This document shows positions 10,892 to 22,896 of a DNA stretch of 64,000 bases, one piece after another. Within the stretch, counting starts at the first letter, position 1; each line of letters opens with the position of its first letter. The notes below the pieces were generated by a model. That model was not told the DNA's origin, did no database searches, and was given only the letters and a program-made list of their open reading frames with translations. The position numbers and the translations under genes are program-made. The stretch comes from Corylus avellana (lineage: Eukaryota; Streptophyta; Magnoliopsida; Fagales; Betulaceae), in contig NC_081548.1 in assembly GCF_901000735.1 (NCBI RefSeq), positions 10,294,711 to 10,358,710 on the forward strand, written 5' to 3'.

Positions 10892-12178
10892 TGATAAGCG
10901 CCGAATATTGCACATTCAAGCCCCTTAACTTGCATGTGTTAATTCCTTAGATTGTTATTTGTTAGATTTTTGTTTTGTTTTGTGTTTTTGGTTTTAATTG
11001 GCAAACCATTGAAAATTGGGCTTGAAGGGCAAAACTACACACATTCAGGTAGCGCAATCGAGCGCAGCTGCACTTAAAATCGAGTGTAGGTGCGATCTAT
11101 CACACCTGTGGTGTGATAGAGCGCAAACGGGCGTACAGTGCACAGCAAGAATCCTTTTACAACTTGGAATTGGTTTTTAGTCTCCAAATTGGACTGGAAG
11201 ACTCACCTCCGGTTTTCTTAGGTTTTCTAGTGCTTTTAGGGTTCTCCTAATCCCTATAAATAGGCCTCTAAACATTGTAAATCGACACACCGCTTCCTAG
11301 AGCTAGAAATCAGAAATTTGTCTTTGGAGCTTAGAAGATCATGAGCAGCTAAAACCCTTCGTGGGGTGTTGATGTAACCTTATCCAAGCACAATGGTTTG
11401 ATTGTATTTAATTTCTAGATTTTCAGTTTATGCATGTTGATTGTTTTGATTCTGTTCTTAATTTTTAAATGCAATTGTACTTAAATTTCAAAATCAATAT
11501 TTGTGAAATTCTTCTTTTGTCTTAGAAAGTATTTTACTTTTGTTGATCTCAAATCATTCTTGTTTTCTGTGATTATGAGGATGATGGTGATACAATGGGT
11601 TTAATTGACATATGATCAATAGGATTTGATAGGTCATGCCTAGGGAAGACAGATTGTACTACACCCTAGTTTAGTGTAATTTAGGTAGATAGTCTGTGCC
11701 AACAGAATATAGCTTACACTTATTCATTGATTGTATGTATCCTGTTAACGAATTTGATAATTTACACCTAGGGAAGACGGGTTGTACCGCATCTTATTGG
11801 ATAGGTGGACGATCCGTGCCAACCGAAGATAGATTATGCTTATTCTTTAATAACGTAGTTTCTTGTTTATTTAGAATATGCATAGAATAAATTTCTGGGA
11901 TTAAATATGATTAGCCATTGTTGTGCCGATAGAGGTAAAGTTAATACCCTACACTCTCTCGCTTATTTTAATTCTCTTTTAATTTCATGTACTTTAGTTA
12001 CAAACCAAATCAATCACCCTTTACATTAAGTTAATTTTAATTCTCATAAATTTGATAACAAAACCCCTATAGTCCTTGAGGTTCGACACCCTCTCTTTAG
12101 TCTATCCTACAAGGATTCGTCCTATTGCGAGTCGTTATTTTTATTATTGATATTTTTGGACACAAAAAGACCGTATCA
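10892..12178 (+). repeat. 3' LTR of element B
   Basis: TGATAAGCGCCGAATATTGC to ACCGTATCA. The TATA box is at 11255-11263 and a CG-rich cluster at 11050-11130. Paired GGGAAGACnG and CCGTGCCAACnGAA words in the R/U5 part mirror those at 6069-6260. It is slightly shorter than 5292-6606. Confidence 0.9.
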
Positions 12179-12408
12179 GTCAACCCGATATATTACCCAA
12201 TCTCAGTAGGGTTGGTGTTATCTTAAGGGACCTGTAATACAATGCCGGTGCCCTTGCCATTGTACGCTACCATCCATAACACTAGTAGTCCGACCGAGTA
12301 CAACCTCGGGTGGCGTATGCTACTAATGATGTACGTCCTGTATGACCCACCAATTAAGGTTGCGTTGATGACAAAATAACCATTGAAGTCAAGGCCCTTA
12401 TATCACAT
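12179..12408 (-). mobile_element. Left piece of an older LTR-like repeat interrupted by element C
   Basis: This 230-bp stretch has no coding signal and is not homologous to its neighbours. It ends with the CACAT target duplication of element C and continues at 31281. Joined in this way the two pieces make about 1.2 kb with a minus-strand TATATAAACC, suggesting an LTR of another gypsy lineage. Family unknown. Confidence 0.4.
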
Positions 12409-14005
12409 TGTTGTGAGTTTTAAAAGTACTCGCAAGTGCATGAGTCATTTGCAATAGAGCTTTTGCAAGTGTGAGGTCGAATCCACAGGGAATTGTGTTC
12501 ATGTAAATAAATTTCTATCTAAGCTAATCCTATTTTAAGATAGTTCCAAAAATTTGTGTGATTTGAATTGAAAACATAAACTGAAACAAAATGAAATTAA
12601 ACAATAGATAAAATACTAAGGTACTGGAATGAGGCCTCACAAACTCATAGCAGCGACTTTCACAGTCATCAATATTTTTCGACGTTTCAAACGACACATT
12701 TTATGTATGTTCTATTCTTACAAAACAAATGTATCAAAACATCCAAAGTGTAACACCCCAACTTCAAGTGGTATGACATTGTCCGCTTTGGGCCAAGCCT
12801 GCATGGTTTTATTATTGGGTTTACCCCCAAAAGGCCTCATACCATTTAAAGAGAGTATATTCCATATAAACACATCATCTTTTCCATGCCCAAGCAATGT
12901 AGGACGTCACAATCACCCCCTCTTAGGACCTTGCGTCTTCGCTGGCAACCCTCATGGGCTTGTGCATGCTCCCCCCATCTCAGGCTGGGCTATGGCTCTG
13001 ATACCATAGGTAACACCCCTGCCCAAAGCAGACAATATTATCCCACTTGGAGCAGGGGTGTTACACAAAGTATCAATTCTTTGTACAAATCACAAAGGAT
13101 ATCCGATTTAGTTCAAATCATCCAGTGTATCCGTGCTTTGCACAAATCACAAGGGATATCAAATTAAACCAAAAGATCCAATGTATTCGTTGAATAAAAG
13201 ACAATGGATATCCACTATTTAAGCAAATAAACCAAGCAATCAATTAAAAGTGATCAACAATTAATTGAAATAGGAACAGAACAATGAGAAATATAATTCA
13301 TATAACTGTAAAAGTATCCATTCACATGAAAGTTATCAATTGCTAATCATTTGTAAGGCTTCATCTTCAACCTTAGTTGGGGTTTTAGCCTCTCATGAAA
13401 ATAAAGGAGAATACAACAATGTAGGAATTCATAGAGGTTTAGAGGCTTACAACGAGAAAATTCCAATTGAAACCACCAAAACAACTACAAAACCCTAGCC
13501 TTCTTGCTCCTATTCTCTCCAAAAATCGTCCTTAGTAGCCCCCAAGACGTCCTCCGTATGATGGCTCTCGTTTCCCTAGAACAATGTGATATCTATTAGC
13601 CAATTTTAGGGTTTCAGCTCTTCCAGGTGAGCCGAGTGCGCTCGACTGCACACAATGTGCGCTCTCTCGCACTCGGGCATCAGGTCTCCTACGGCGCAAT
13701 GCTTAGGCGTTGCTTGCTTGATGTTGGGCGCGATTGCGCTTGATCCCAGGACGAGTGCGCTCAAGTGCACTCGTGCATGAGTTCCTTTTAAGTGGCGCAG
13801 TTGCGATCGTGCGCTGCTGTGGCCATCCAGAAATGCTCTTTTCTTAAATTCCTTGCATCTTTCACATTAAGACCGCAGTTTTCCCTTAGCAACCTGCAAA
13901 ACACTAAAACAACAAAACTAACACAAAATAGCAGACTCAGACACAGCTAATGGCTTTATAAATGTAAATTAAGGGGCTCAAATATGCAATATTTGGCACT
14001 CATCA
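12409..14005 (-). repeat. 3' LTR of element C, enlarged by a TRIM-like insertion
   Basis: 1597 bp, against 1266 bp for its partner at 30010-31275; the difference is mainly the 317-bp insertion plus its 5-bp duplication at 12749-13070. A CG-rich cluster lies at 13630-13810. The TATA box, clear in the partner (30869-30877 minus), has decayed here. Confidence 0.92.
12749..13065 (-). mobile_element. TRIM-like 317-bp insertion with 5-bp target duplication
   Basis: It starts TGTAACACCCC and ends GGGGTGTTACA, flanked by CAAAG on both sides (12744-12748, 13066-13070). The allied LTR at 30010-31275 has the empty site. On the minus strand a TGGTATCAGAGCC match to the initiator tRNA-Met primer-binding site lies at about 12992-13004. 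The outer 45-50 bp at the two ends are inverted imperfect repeats of each other, each containing a GTCCGCTTTGGGC/GTCTGCTTTGGGC word. Size, ends, duplication and primer site fit a terminal-repeat retrotransposon in miniature or a rearranged derivative. Confidence 0.75.
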
Positions 14006-15280
14006 AATACCCCCAAACTTACATTTTGCTTGTCCCTTAAGAAAACAAAACGAAAAGCAAAATGAAAGCATGAAACATAAATCTGCTATCGTGGGAGAGA
14101 CGATTGCATTTAGCATATACAACAAGCCTTTTAAACCATTAGGCATCCTTAGAGGACGAGTGAAGTCTCATGAAGGTTTAACAGCAATGATACCCACAAT
14201 CATTTTCTGGACTATGCTATTGACAAACATGAACTTTCACACAAACACCTGGTTCTTACTCATGAGTATGCTTAACAAACTGAGCACCTCAATCATATCA
14301 TTAGGACATCCACAATCAATTCGTTCATAGATGGAAATTTGAGACAACACATACTCTATTAAGTGCAAAGTGAGATTAACATAGAATCATGAGGCTTCAA
14401 TCTACTTTAGGTTTTTGTGCACTTCAAAATTCATAGGAATTCTATCAGATGAAAACAACCAAGGCTTAAAGTCAAGATGTGCATTTTTTTTTTGTGTGTA
14501 GGCTGTGCAATGTTCGGCTCTCTTAAGCTTTCTAATTGATTTATGTAACGAGTGTTGGGCCAGTGATTTCCAAACCAGATGGTTTTAGGGCACCAGATGT
14601 GAAAACATCCCTAAGGGCTTAATTACTCGAGTCAAAATGGCTACGAAGACAAAGTAACCATACAATCAACCAAATTGAATTTCACATCTTTTACGCAAAC
14701 ACTCAATGCTTAGTGAGGCAAGAAGCCCGGTTACTCAATGAGAAACTCAAATTGATTTTTTTTTTAATTATTATTTTTTTAATTTTTTTATTTTGAAACC
14801 AAGGTTTCATAAAAAATTCATCCTACAAATCTCAAGATACACCCTGATCAATTCAAATCTCATACCTCACAGATTCTATGCTATTGTGCTAGTGATGATC
14901 AACTCAAACATGTGAAGTCTTTCTAATCCAAAAAGGAGTCAAAAGACTCAAATTCCTAATGATGACAATGTGTTCAAGATGTTAAACAAACCCATGACAT
15001 GCAAGCCACAGTTATGGTGTAACTCATGCTCAATCAACAACATAGCACACATTTTATTTTACAAAACAAATAGACAAAAATAAAGCAAGCAGATAGACAC
15101 AAACAAACAAACAAATAGTGTGTTTTTCCACAGCCCCAATTCTAAATCACACATTTTCCTCAATGTGGGTAGAGATACAATATCAAAGGGTGAGGAAATC
15201 GGAGTGTGCAAAGGCAAGGGTGTCCCCCAAACTTAAACACCAGAACACCTGTCATAAAAAAATTAACAAGCGTCATTAGA
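14006..15280 (-). other. 3' non-coding region of element C
   Basis: Minus-strand polypurine tract (complement TACCCCCAAACTTAC) abuts the LTR at 14007, with another copy at about 15224-15235. Landmarks are the same as in the other elements: the gagacttcactcg block (complement near 14150-14175) and the ACTCGAGT block (14625). No coding evidence. Confidence 0.7.
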
Positions 15281-16629
15281 TTAATTGCTGTTAAAAGAGA
15301 AAATTAAGTAACGAGAAATAAAACATGAATTGAAATGCGGAAAATAAAATGGACAAGACAGTTTACAGCGTTTTCCCCAATCATTCGGATGTCCAACCAA
15401 TCCCTTCCACCCTCTCTTTTTCAAGAGAATGTAGCCTTCCCCAAGTTTTAGTACTTCCCTTATATCTTCAAGACTCCATTTTTTCACTTGAAATCTTTTG
15501 GGGATAGATTTACCAAATTTTGGCCTTGCTTGACGTTCAAAAATGTTTTCCCAGCCATGCGCTATGTCTATCTCCCAAAAAGGATCAATGATTCCCTCTC
15601 TTGTAACTATAAACTTCTCATCGTGCATCTCAAGTGGGAAAATGATGAAGGAATGAGCTTTAGCACTCACTTCCTTGTCATTGGACGAACTTGGAATTGA
15701 CAGGAGCTCAATGTGCTCAACCTGCTCCTCTTTTTCTTCCTCCTCATAGCTATCAACAATGAGAGGCTTAGCTGCTAATGAAGATGGCTTAGGGAATGAT
15801 ATCTCAATGGTTTCCCCATTCTCAATATGCATCTTAGGTGTGGAGTCCAATAAGGCGTCAGCTTGCTCTAATAACTTGTCAAGGTCTAGATGACATCCAA
15901 ATTAAGCAAAGCACTCTCCCAATGGGTCCTTAAGACTTAGCTCATTAACGGTCTCCTTGAAAACTTCCTCACTCCCAAATGTGGTGGTGGTTTGGACATG
16001 CTCATGATAAGAATTGCTGGTGTCATCCTCGTCAATCATGTATTGCCCTCTCGCCATCTCCTGACTTTGAAGCTCTTCTTCCTTTATTCTGTTGAATTTA
16101 GTAACTAGATGATCGACTTGTCCATCCAACCTTGCAATTGCTTGAGTGTTGACCATAGTGGCATTCTTAGCCTCATGTATGGTCTGGCTATGGACCATAG
16201 TGGAATTATTGAGCTCTTGTGTGGTTTGGTTGGTTGTTTGCCTGAACGCATTGAGTGCGTCTTCCAACGATAATTGTGGTGCAAGTTGTGGAACTTGAGT
16301 GGTGGATTGGCTGGTTAGTTGCACGAGGGATTTGAGAGTCTTCCAGCGAAGATTGTTGAGGAAGATAGTCATATGATAAAGGAATGAAAGATGGATTATT
16401 GAACTGCGAATATTCATAATGGTGTAGTTCATGAAATTGGGGAGTATAATTTCCTGTAGCATGAGCTTGCCAAGAGAAATCAGAATGGTTGCTCCAGTCC
16501 GGGGTGTAGAAATTGGAATTTGATTCAAACCCGGGTTGGAGACAGAAGTGTTCATTTGCTCATAAGAAGGGTTGGAAAACTGCCCAAAGGATGGACAATT
16601 TCCAACCTGATGATGAGGATTGGAGCAGT
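15281..16629 (-). pseudogene. gag C-terminal part with KKRGWKGL tail (element C)
   Basis: On the minus strand one frame runs from the D insertion (16629) to 15281 with a single stop (TAA, 15902-15904). It starts with the second half of a CX2CX4HX4C zinc knuckle (CSNPHHQVGNCPSFGQF), then YEQMNTSVSN, a Gln/Thr-rich repeat stretch (STTQVPQLAPQLSLEDALNAF; QTIHEAKNATMVNTQAIARL) and a C-terminal domain (PKMHIENGETIEISFPKPSS, an acidic EEEEKEEQVEHIELL, GYILLKKRGWKGLVGHPNDW). The capsid half of gag is absent from this element. The GWKGL tail resembles the end of A/B's protease frame. Function of the tail is unknown; it may be the remnant of a gag-only protein. Confidence 0.7.
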
Positions 16630-17768
16630 TGTTGTGCCAAATACCCACCTAAATTAATATGCAAATACTCGGTACGTTTTACTCGCAAGTGCACAAGATC
16701 AAAATGATAGTATAGCTGGCAAATACGAGATCATTCCCACGAGGATTGATAAATTATGTTTAGAATTGATTTCCTATTTAATAACAGATTGTCACGAATA
16801 GAATTGAAATAAAGGAATAAAATAAAAGATAAACTAAGACTAAAAATGATTAGAGTTTTGATATCCACCATTAATTAAACTAATTAAGATAACAATATGC
16901 CAATATTCCAATCATACGGTATATTTAATGCTTGTCAGGCTAAGAGTATGGTATCTACTCCTTAAGCTAATGATTTTCCTAAGCAACGAACTAGGCATGG
17001 TATCTACTCTAATTCTTTTCTTCCCCAAAGGATTTATCATGGTATCTACTAAGTTGTTCTTTAGGGAAGCATAAATTTATGGAAATCAACAAACATATGA
17101 AGCCTAGGGCATGGTATCTACTCCTAGTTCCCCATGTCGATTAAGCCAAGAACCCGTGATGAGATTCTTTTGTCACTAGATTAAGCCCAAGATTAGGTCA
17201 TCCAAACTGACTCAATTAACAAATCCATACCATATGCATATGAGGAATTCAATAAACCAGGAATTAATCAATTAGAAACCAAAATATCTTTGAAACAAAG
17301 GCGTAATTGAAATCCTAAAAAGACATGATTAGGGCTTCAATCTAACCCTAATTAAAATATAAACTATATAACAAAATAAAAGGTGGAAGAGAAGAAAAAC
17401 CCAAACTCCTCTTGATCTAGCCTTCAGTTCCTTTCTAGAGCTTGTGCCTTTTTCTCCACACTTTTTCCTAGAGGCTTAGAGGTCTATTTGTAGGCTTAGG
17501 AAAGACCTATAAACCCTAGAAGCCCTAATAAAATCGTAGGTTAGTCTACCAATCCAACTTGGAGACTAGAAACCTAAATTGAGGTGGAAAAGGACACTTT
17601 CTGCATCTGGGCCGTACGAGTGCACTTGATCGCAGGTTGGTACACTCGATTGCACACCTGCGATCAATCTTTGTGTTGAGAGCTTGAACTTATGCTGTGC
17701 TCGCACCTGCTTGATATGTGATCGAGCGCTGGTGTGCTCGATCTTGGCAATCTTGCGCTCGAGCCTAA
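16630..17768 (-). repeat. 3' LTR of element D, U3 end deleted
   Basis: Homologous to 20211-21308. Four ATGGTATCTACT words are at 16948, 16997, 17039 and 17111, and a CG-rich cluster lies at 17610-17765. After 17765 it passes directly into the 3' non-coding block, so the start of U3 and the adjacent polypurine tract are missing. Confidence 0.85.
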
Positions 17769-19240
17769 TAAGATAAATCCTTCTTTCCTGGGATGTATGA
17801 TTGCATTTAGCGTATGCAACAAGCCTTTTAAACCCATAGGCATCCTTAGTAGGACAAGTGAAGTCCCGTGAGGGTTTAACAGTAGTGTTACCCACAAATA
17901 TTTTTGCAAAATTTACGTTATCCCAAAGATTGAAGTATCACTTAAAACACTGATTTTCATTCATTAGCAAGCTTAAAAAGATAACTCCATCTTCACCATG
18001 AATTGGAATTCCAAAGTCTAATCACTTTCAAAAGACAAGTTGAGGCATCACAAGTTCAATTTAGTGTTAAAGTGAACTAACACATAACTATGAGGCTTCC
18101 AAATTATTTCCAATGTGCAATGACTCAATACCTCAAAGTTCATTGGGATCCCTATCATAATGAATAACCAAGGCATAACTTTCTTTTCTTTTTCTTTTCT
18201 TTTTAGGCTCTACAAGCTTAGTTCCCTTAAGCTTTCTATTGACCCATGTAATGAGTGTTAAGCCAATGACTCCAAGGTGTAAAGGCACACCCCTAAGGAC
18301 TTACTAACTCAAGCCAAAAAGGCTATGAAACCAAACTAGTCATGATATTAACCATATTAAAATTTTCACCTTTTTACGTGAACACTCATTGCTTAATGAG
18401 GCAAGAGGTCTAGTTACTTAGTAAAAATCTCACATTGATCAATTTTTTTCTTTTTCTTTACTCTTTTTCTCTTTTTATATATATATGCTCAAGTATCCAT
18501 CCAATAAGTCACCCAGCTTTACTCAAGACATTGAAACATACACAATCAGATTAACATCTCATAGCCCACAAACTAAGTGCTAATGTGGTTGTGGCAATTT
18601 AAAATCAAAACAAGTGAATTCTCAGCTGCCAAAGATAAGTAACTAGACTTAGAAACTCTATCATCAGATCATGTGTTCAAAATTTTAAACTCAGAAATGA
18701 AATTCAAATCACAGTTTCTAGATGAACCAAAATCTCAGGAATAATATGAACATGCATTTTTTTTTTTTTTTCAATTTTCTAAAAACAAAAATAGAAAAAA
18801 ATTTAGACAAAGTAGAAAAAATTTAAACAAAGTGTGTGTGTGTTCCCCATACCCCCAAGCTTGACTTACACATTGTCCTCAATGTGTAGAAAAACATGGA
18901 AAGATCTTACCTGAGATATGAGAAAATTGGTTGGACAAAGGTATGGCTCGTAGCATACCCCCAAACTTGAACGTAGGAACACTTGTCATGGAATGGGGTG
19001 CCTCCCAAGGGCTCTAAGTTTACCGTCTTTAGCCAGACTGTTGATAGTAGCTTTAGTGCTAGTATTCTCTGTGAGATGCTAGTTGGAATAGGTATGGCTC
19101 ATAGCATACCCCCAAACTTTTGCAAGAACACTTGTCCCAAAAACAAATACATACTCCAACCAAATACCAGTCAAGTGCAACACATTGTTGTAATAAAAAA
19201 ATTAAATCAATGAATAAAAATTGAACAACAATGGAGAAAA
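17769..19240 (-). other. 3' non-coding region of element D
   Basis: Minus-strand counterpart of the shared 3' region. Polypurine copies (complements CATACCCCCAAGCTTG, CATACCCCCAAACTTG, CATACCCCCAAACTTTT) lie at about 18846, 18954 and 19104. Near 18990-19035 it keeps the GGGTGCCTCCC...CTTTAGCCAGACTG block that follows ORF3 in E, F and G, although D has no ORF3. Confidence 0.7.
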
Positions 19241-20186
19241 TAAAACTTGGAAGGAGATCATGTACCCTGGCCTAATGGAGGACTCAAGTGCATAGACCAG
19301 GCATCGTATGGAATGAGGCTAAATTCTGAGATCGATACCCTGCATGAAAAAGAAGCCAATAAGATTAAAAAATTATAGCAGCTTCAGTACTGCTGGATGG
19401 ATGTGCGATTGATCGCTCGGGACATGCGGTCGATCGCAGTGGTATGCTTGATTCCTCTAATATGGTGCTCGAAAGCACTGCCGCAAAATAAAAATAGAGC
19501 AGCTTGGTGCACTTGATTGCAGGGGACAAGCGCTCGATCACACTGCTGTGGACAGAAATAGAACAACGGCTATAGCAGCTTCAGTGCTGCTATCCGGCAG
19601 TGGTGCGCTCGCTTGCAGAGGACGTGCGCCCGATTGCACTTCTGCAGATTAGAAACAAATGTGCAGCAAACAAAAAAGATTAGAAAAAAATAAAACAAAA
19701 ACGCAAATCAATAAAATAAAATAAAATATAAACAGAAACATAAAATAAAATAAAACAGAAATTAGAAACATATTACATAATAAAAAAAAAAACTAAAACA
19801 GACTCGACATAACAACAAATTTAGTACTGCTATTTGGTTGTGCGCTCGATCGCAATGCACTTGCACTCGATCTCACAGTTGCGCTCAATCTCCCTGGAAT
19901 GGGCGCTTGAGCGCACTGTCGCCACACTAACTCATGATGGACTCACAGTAGCATCAGTACTGCTGTGTGGCAGTGATGTGCTCGATTGCAATGCAACTGC
20001 GATCGATCCCATTGTCGCATAAAATATTAGAGTTGCGGATAGTAAAGCAGAAAAGACTAAAAAACAAAGAATATAAAATTAACAATAGAAATACAAACGA
20101 ACAAAAACAAAGGAAATAAAATAAACAAAATTAAAAGAAATTAAATTAAACCGAAGGAAAAAATTTCTAGACATAATTTAACACAA
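19241..20186 (-). repeat. Leader of element D made of degenerate CG-rich repeats
   Basis: No coding sequence. At 19376, 19500, 19574, 19818 and 19947 a degenerate unit recurs: GCAGCTTCAGTACTGCTG followed by TGCGCTCGATCGCA-type words and an A-rich spacer. The intervening DNA is A/AAT-rich. It is the largest cluster of the CG-rich word in the window. Confidence 0.65.
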
Positions 20187-20204
20187 TCCTCGGCAACGGC
20201 GCCA
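20187..20204 (-). other. Primer-binding site for tRNA-Asp (element D)
   Basis: Plus-strand TCCTCGGCAACGGCGCCA is, on the minus strand, TGGCGCCGTTGCCGAGGA: 17 of 18 bases match the tRNA-Asp 3' complement. It stands next to the LTR that begins at 20211. Confidence 0.85.
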
Positions 20205-20210
20205 AAAACT

Positions 20211-21308
20211 TGTTGTGCCAAATACCCACCTAAATTAATAGGCAAATACTCGGTACGTTTTACTCGCAAGTGCACAAGATCAAAACGATAGTATAGTAGG
20301 CAAATACGAGATTATTCCTACGAGGATTGGTAAATTATGTGTAGAATTGATTTCCTATTTGATAACAGATTGTCACGAATAGAATTGAAAGAAAGGAATA
20401 AAATAAAAGATAAACAAAGAATAAAAAAGAATTAGGGTTTTGATGTTCGCCACTAATCAAACTAATTAAGATAACAATACGCCAATATTCCAAGCATACG
20501 GCATATTTAATGCTTGTCAACATAAGGGCACGGTATCTACTCCTTAAGCTATTGATTTCCCTAAGCAACGAACTAGGCATTGTATCTACTCTAATTCTTT
20601 TCTACCCCAAAGGATTTAGCATGGTATCTACTAAGTTGTTCTTTAGGGAAGCATAAATTTATGGAAATCGACAAATACATGAAGCTTAGGGCATGGTATC
20701 TACTCCTAGTTCCCTATGTGATGAGATTCTTTTGTCACTTTATTAAGGCCAAGACTTGGTCATCTAAATTGACTTAATTAACAAATCCATACCTTATGCA
20801 TATGAGAATTCAATAAAGCATAAATTAATCAATTAAAATACCAAAATATGTTTGAAACAAAGGTGAAATTGAAATCCTAAAAAGGTATGATTAGGGCTTC
20901 AATCTAGCCCTAATTAAAATGTAAACTACATAACAAAATAAAAGGTGGAAGAGAAGAAAAACCCAAACTCCTCTTGATCTAGACTTCCGTTCCTTTCCAA
21001 AGCTTGTACCTTTTTCTCTACACCGTTTCCTAGAGGCTTAGTGGTCTATTTATAGGCTTAGGAAAGATCTAGAAACCATAGAAACCCTAATAAAATTATA
21101 GGTCAATCTACCAATCCAACTGGGAGACTGGAAACCTAAGTTGAGGTGGAAAATGACACTTTCCACATCAGGGCCACGCGAGTGCGCTCAATCGCAGGTT
21201 AGTAAACTCGATCTCACGCCTGGAATCGATCCTTGTGTTAGGAGCTTGAACTTATGCTGCACTCACGCCTGTTGATATGATCGAGTGTTGGTGCGCTTGA
21301 TCCTGGCA
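20211..21308 (-). repeat. 5' LTR of element D, first part (interrupted by element E)
   Basis: TGTTGTGCC start; TATA complement CTATTTATA at 21047-21055; CG-rich cluster at 21178-21300. The LTR stops in CCTGGCA, where E is inserted, and continues at 29171. Confidence 0.85.
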
Positions 21309-22628
21309 GTCTTGCCAGGATCAAGCGCTAAAATATTCATATTTTTAAGTGCTAAAATATTCATATTTTCAGCCCTTAACTTGCATGTTTTAATCCTTTG
21401 GTTTTAGTTAATTAGGTCATTTTAATTCCTTTTTGTGTTTTCCACACTTTTGTAGGCTTTTGGAAGAAAAGGAAGTAAATCTAGAAGATTTGGGCTCAAA
21501 GAGAGAAGATGGGAAAAATGGGAGCCCCTGACATTGCGATCGAGCGTAGTACCAGAGAAGACACAGCACGAAGCAGGCCATGAGCGATCGAACGCATAAC
21601 AAAAGAGGATCGATCGCAGACCTGCGATCAAGTGCACATGGGCTGCGATCGATCACACCTGTGCACAGGGGACATATCAAGTGGCGGCGAGATTGTCTTT
21701 CTTTCCATATTAGGGTTTTCCAACTCCCAATTGTAATAGGTTTTGAAACCCTACGAAATTCCTAGGTTTACTAGTTTGTCAAGGACTTTTAAAGCTTATA
21801 AATAGACTCTTAAGCCTCTAGAATAAGGAGTCTTTGGGAGAAGAAGAATAGGAGCTCTTCAAGTTCAAGTCTTGGGTTTATTCTTTTCTTTTCTTTTCTT
21901 TTATGAAAATGTTTAACATCAATTTTATGTGTAGCTAAATTATTTAGTAGGGCTAGATTGAAGCCCTAGTTATGTTTTGTTAATATTCAATATTGGCGCC
22001 TTTGTGATGATCTTGTTATGATATCTAACTTGGTTAATACATAGTTTCATTAATTCCTCATATGTGTGTGCCTAATCAACATGTGCATGTGGTATGAACT
22101 AGTTAGTTAAATCAATTTGGATGACCGATTCCTAGGTTTAACATAAGTGACAAAAGAATCCACACAGCGATTCTTGGGTTAATCAACATGGGGAACCGGG
22201 AGTATACACCCATGCCCTAGGCCTCATGTGTTTGTCGATTTCCGTAGAACATATGCTTTTCTAAAGAAGAACTTAGTATATACCATGCTAAATCCTTTAG
22301 GAAAGAATAGAGTTAGAGTATACACTCATGCCTAACTCGTTGCTTAGGGAAATCTATAGCTTAAGGAGTATACACCCATGCCCTTAGGTTGACAAACATT
22401 AGATAGACATAACTTGATCAAAACATTGGCATATTGATATATTAACTTTATATAATTAGTGGTGGATATCAAAGCCCTACCTTTTTATTAGTATCAATTT
22501 AAATCTAATCTTTGTTTTATTTCACTTTGGGAATTTAATTTAGACAAGATTCAGCAGTCCTCGAGGGAATGACCCCGTATTTGCACACTATACTACTATT
22601 AATTTAGGTGGGTAATTGAGGAACAACA
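21309..22628 (+). repeat. 5' LTR of element E with rearranged start
   Basis: The expected TGTTAAGTGC start is missing. Instead, after the target site, comes GCCAGGATCAAG, an inverted copy of the flank CTTGATCCTGGC, then GCTAAAATATTCATATTT. The LTR start (TTAAGTGCTAAAATATTCAT) follows from 21345. The rest matches the 3' LTR, with a CG-rich cluster at 21535-21660 and a TATA box at 21797-21805. Confidence 0.85.
21797..21805 (+). promoter_or_regulatory. LTR TATA box (TATAAATAG), element E
   Basis: TATAAATAG, 130-140 bp downstream of the CG-rich cluster; the 3' LTR has it at 28267-28275. Probable promoter of gag and ORF3 transcripts. Confidence 0.7.
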
Positions 22629-22632
22629 AGTT

Positions 22633-22652
22633 TTTGCCGCCATTGCCGGGGA
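22633..22652 (+). other. Degenerate primer-binding site (element E)
   Basis: TTTGCCGCCATTGCCGGGGA against TGGCGCCGTTGCCGGGGA for tRNA-Asp. Several mismatches have accumulated, suggesting an old copy. It lies 4 bp after the LTR. Confidence 0.7.
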
Positions 22653-22896
22653 CTGCTGCGAATTTTGTTTAGATTTATTTTCCTTTAGTTGTGTTGTTTT
22701 AATTTTCAATTTTAAATTTAGTTGTTATCATAAAAAAAAAAATCAAAAATATTTTTTCGTTTTTCCTAACTTTTCTGTTTTCTGTTTTAGGTTGTGGATT
22801 AGCATTCTGTGCTTGCGATCAATCGTCAGCCGAGTACGATCGAGCGCAGTTCCAGGGAGCATCCGGACCAGCAGCATTGAAGAAGCAATTCAATTG

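Larger units (their letters stand above)
5292..12178 (+). mobile_element. Element B: gag-protease retrotransposon with both LTRs
   Basis: Order: LTR, tRNA-Asp primer-binding site (6612), leader, gag (7068), protease (to 9753), 3' non-coding region, polypurine tract (10879-10890), LTR (10892-12178). It lacks RT, RNase H and integrase, as A does. The bases next to the outer LTR ends (TGGTG at 5287-5291, GTCAA at 12179-12183) do not match. This fits B being part of an A-B array rather than a separate insertion. Confidence 0.9.
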
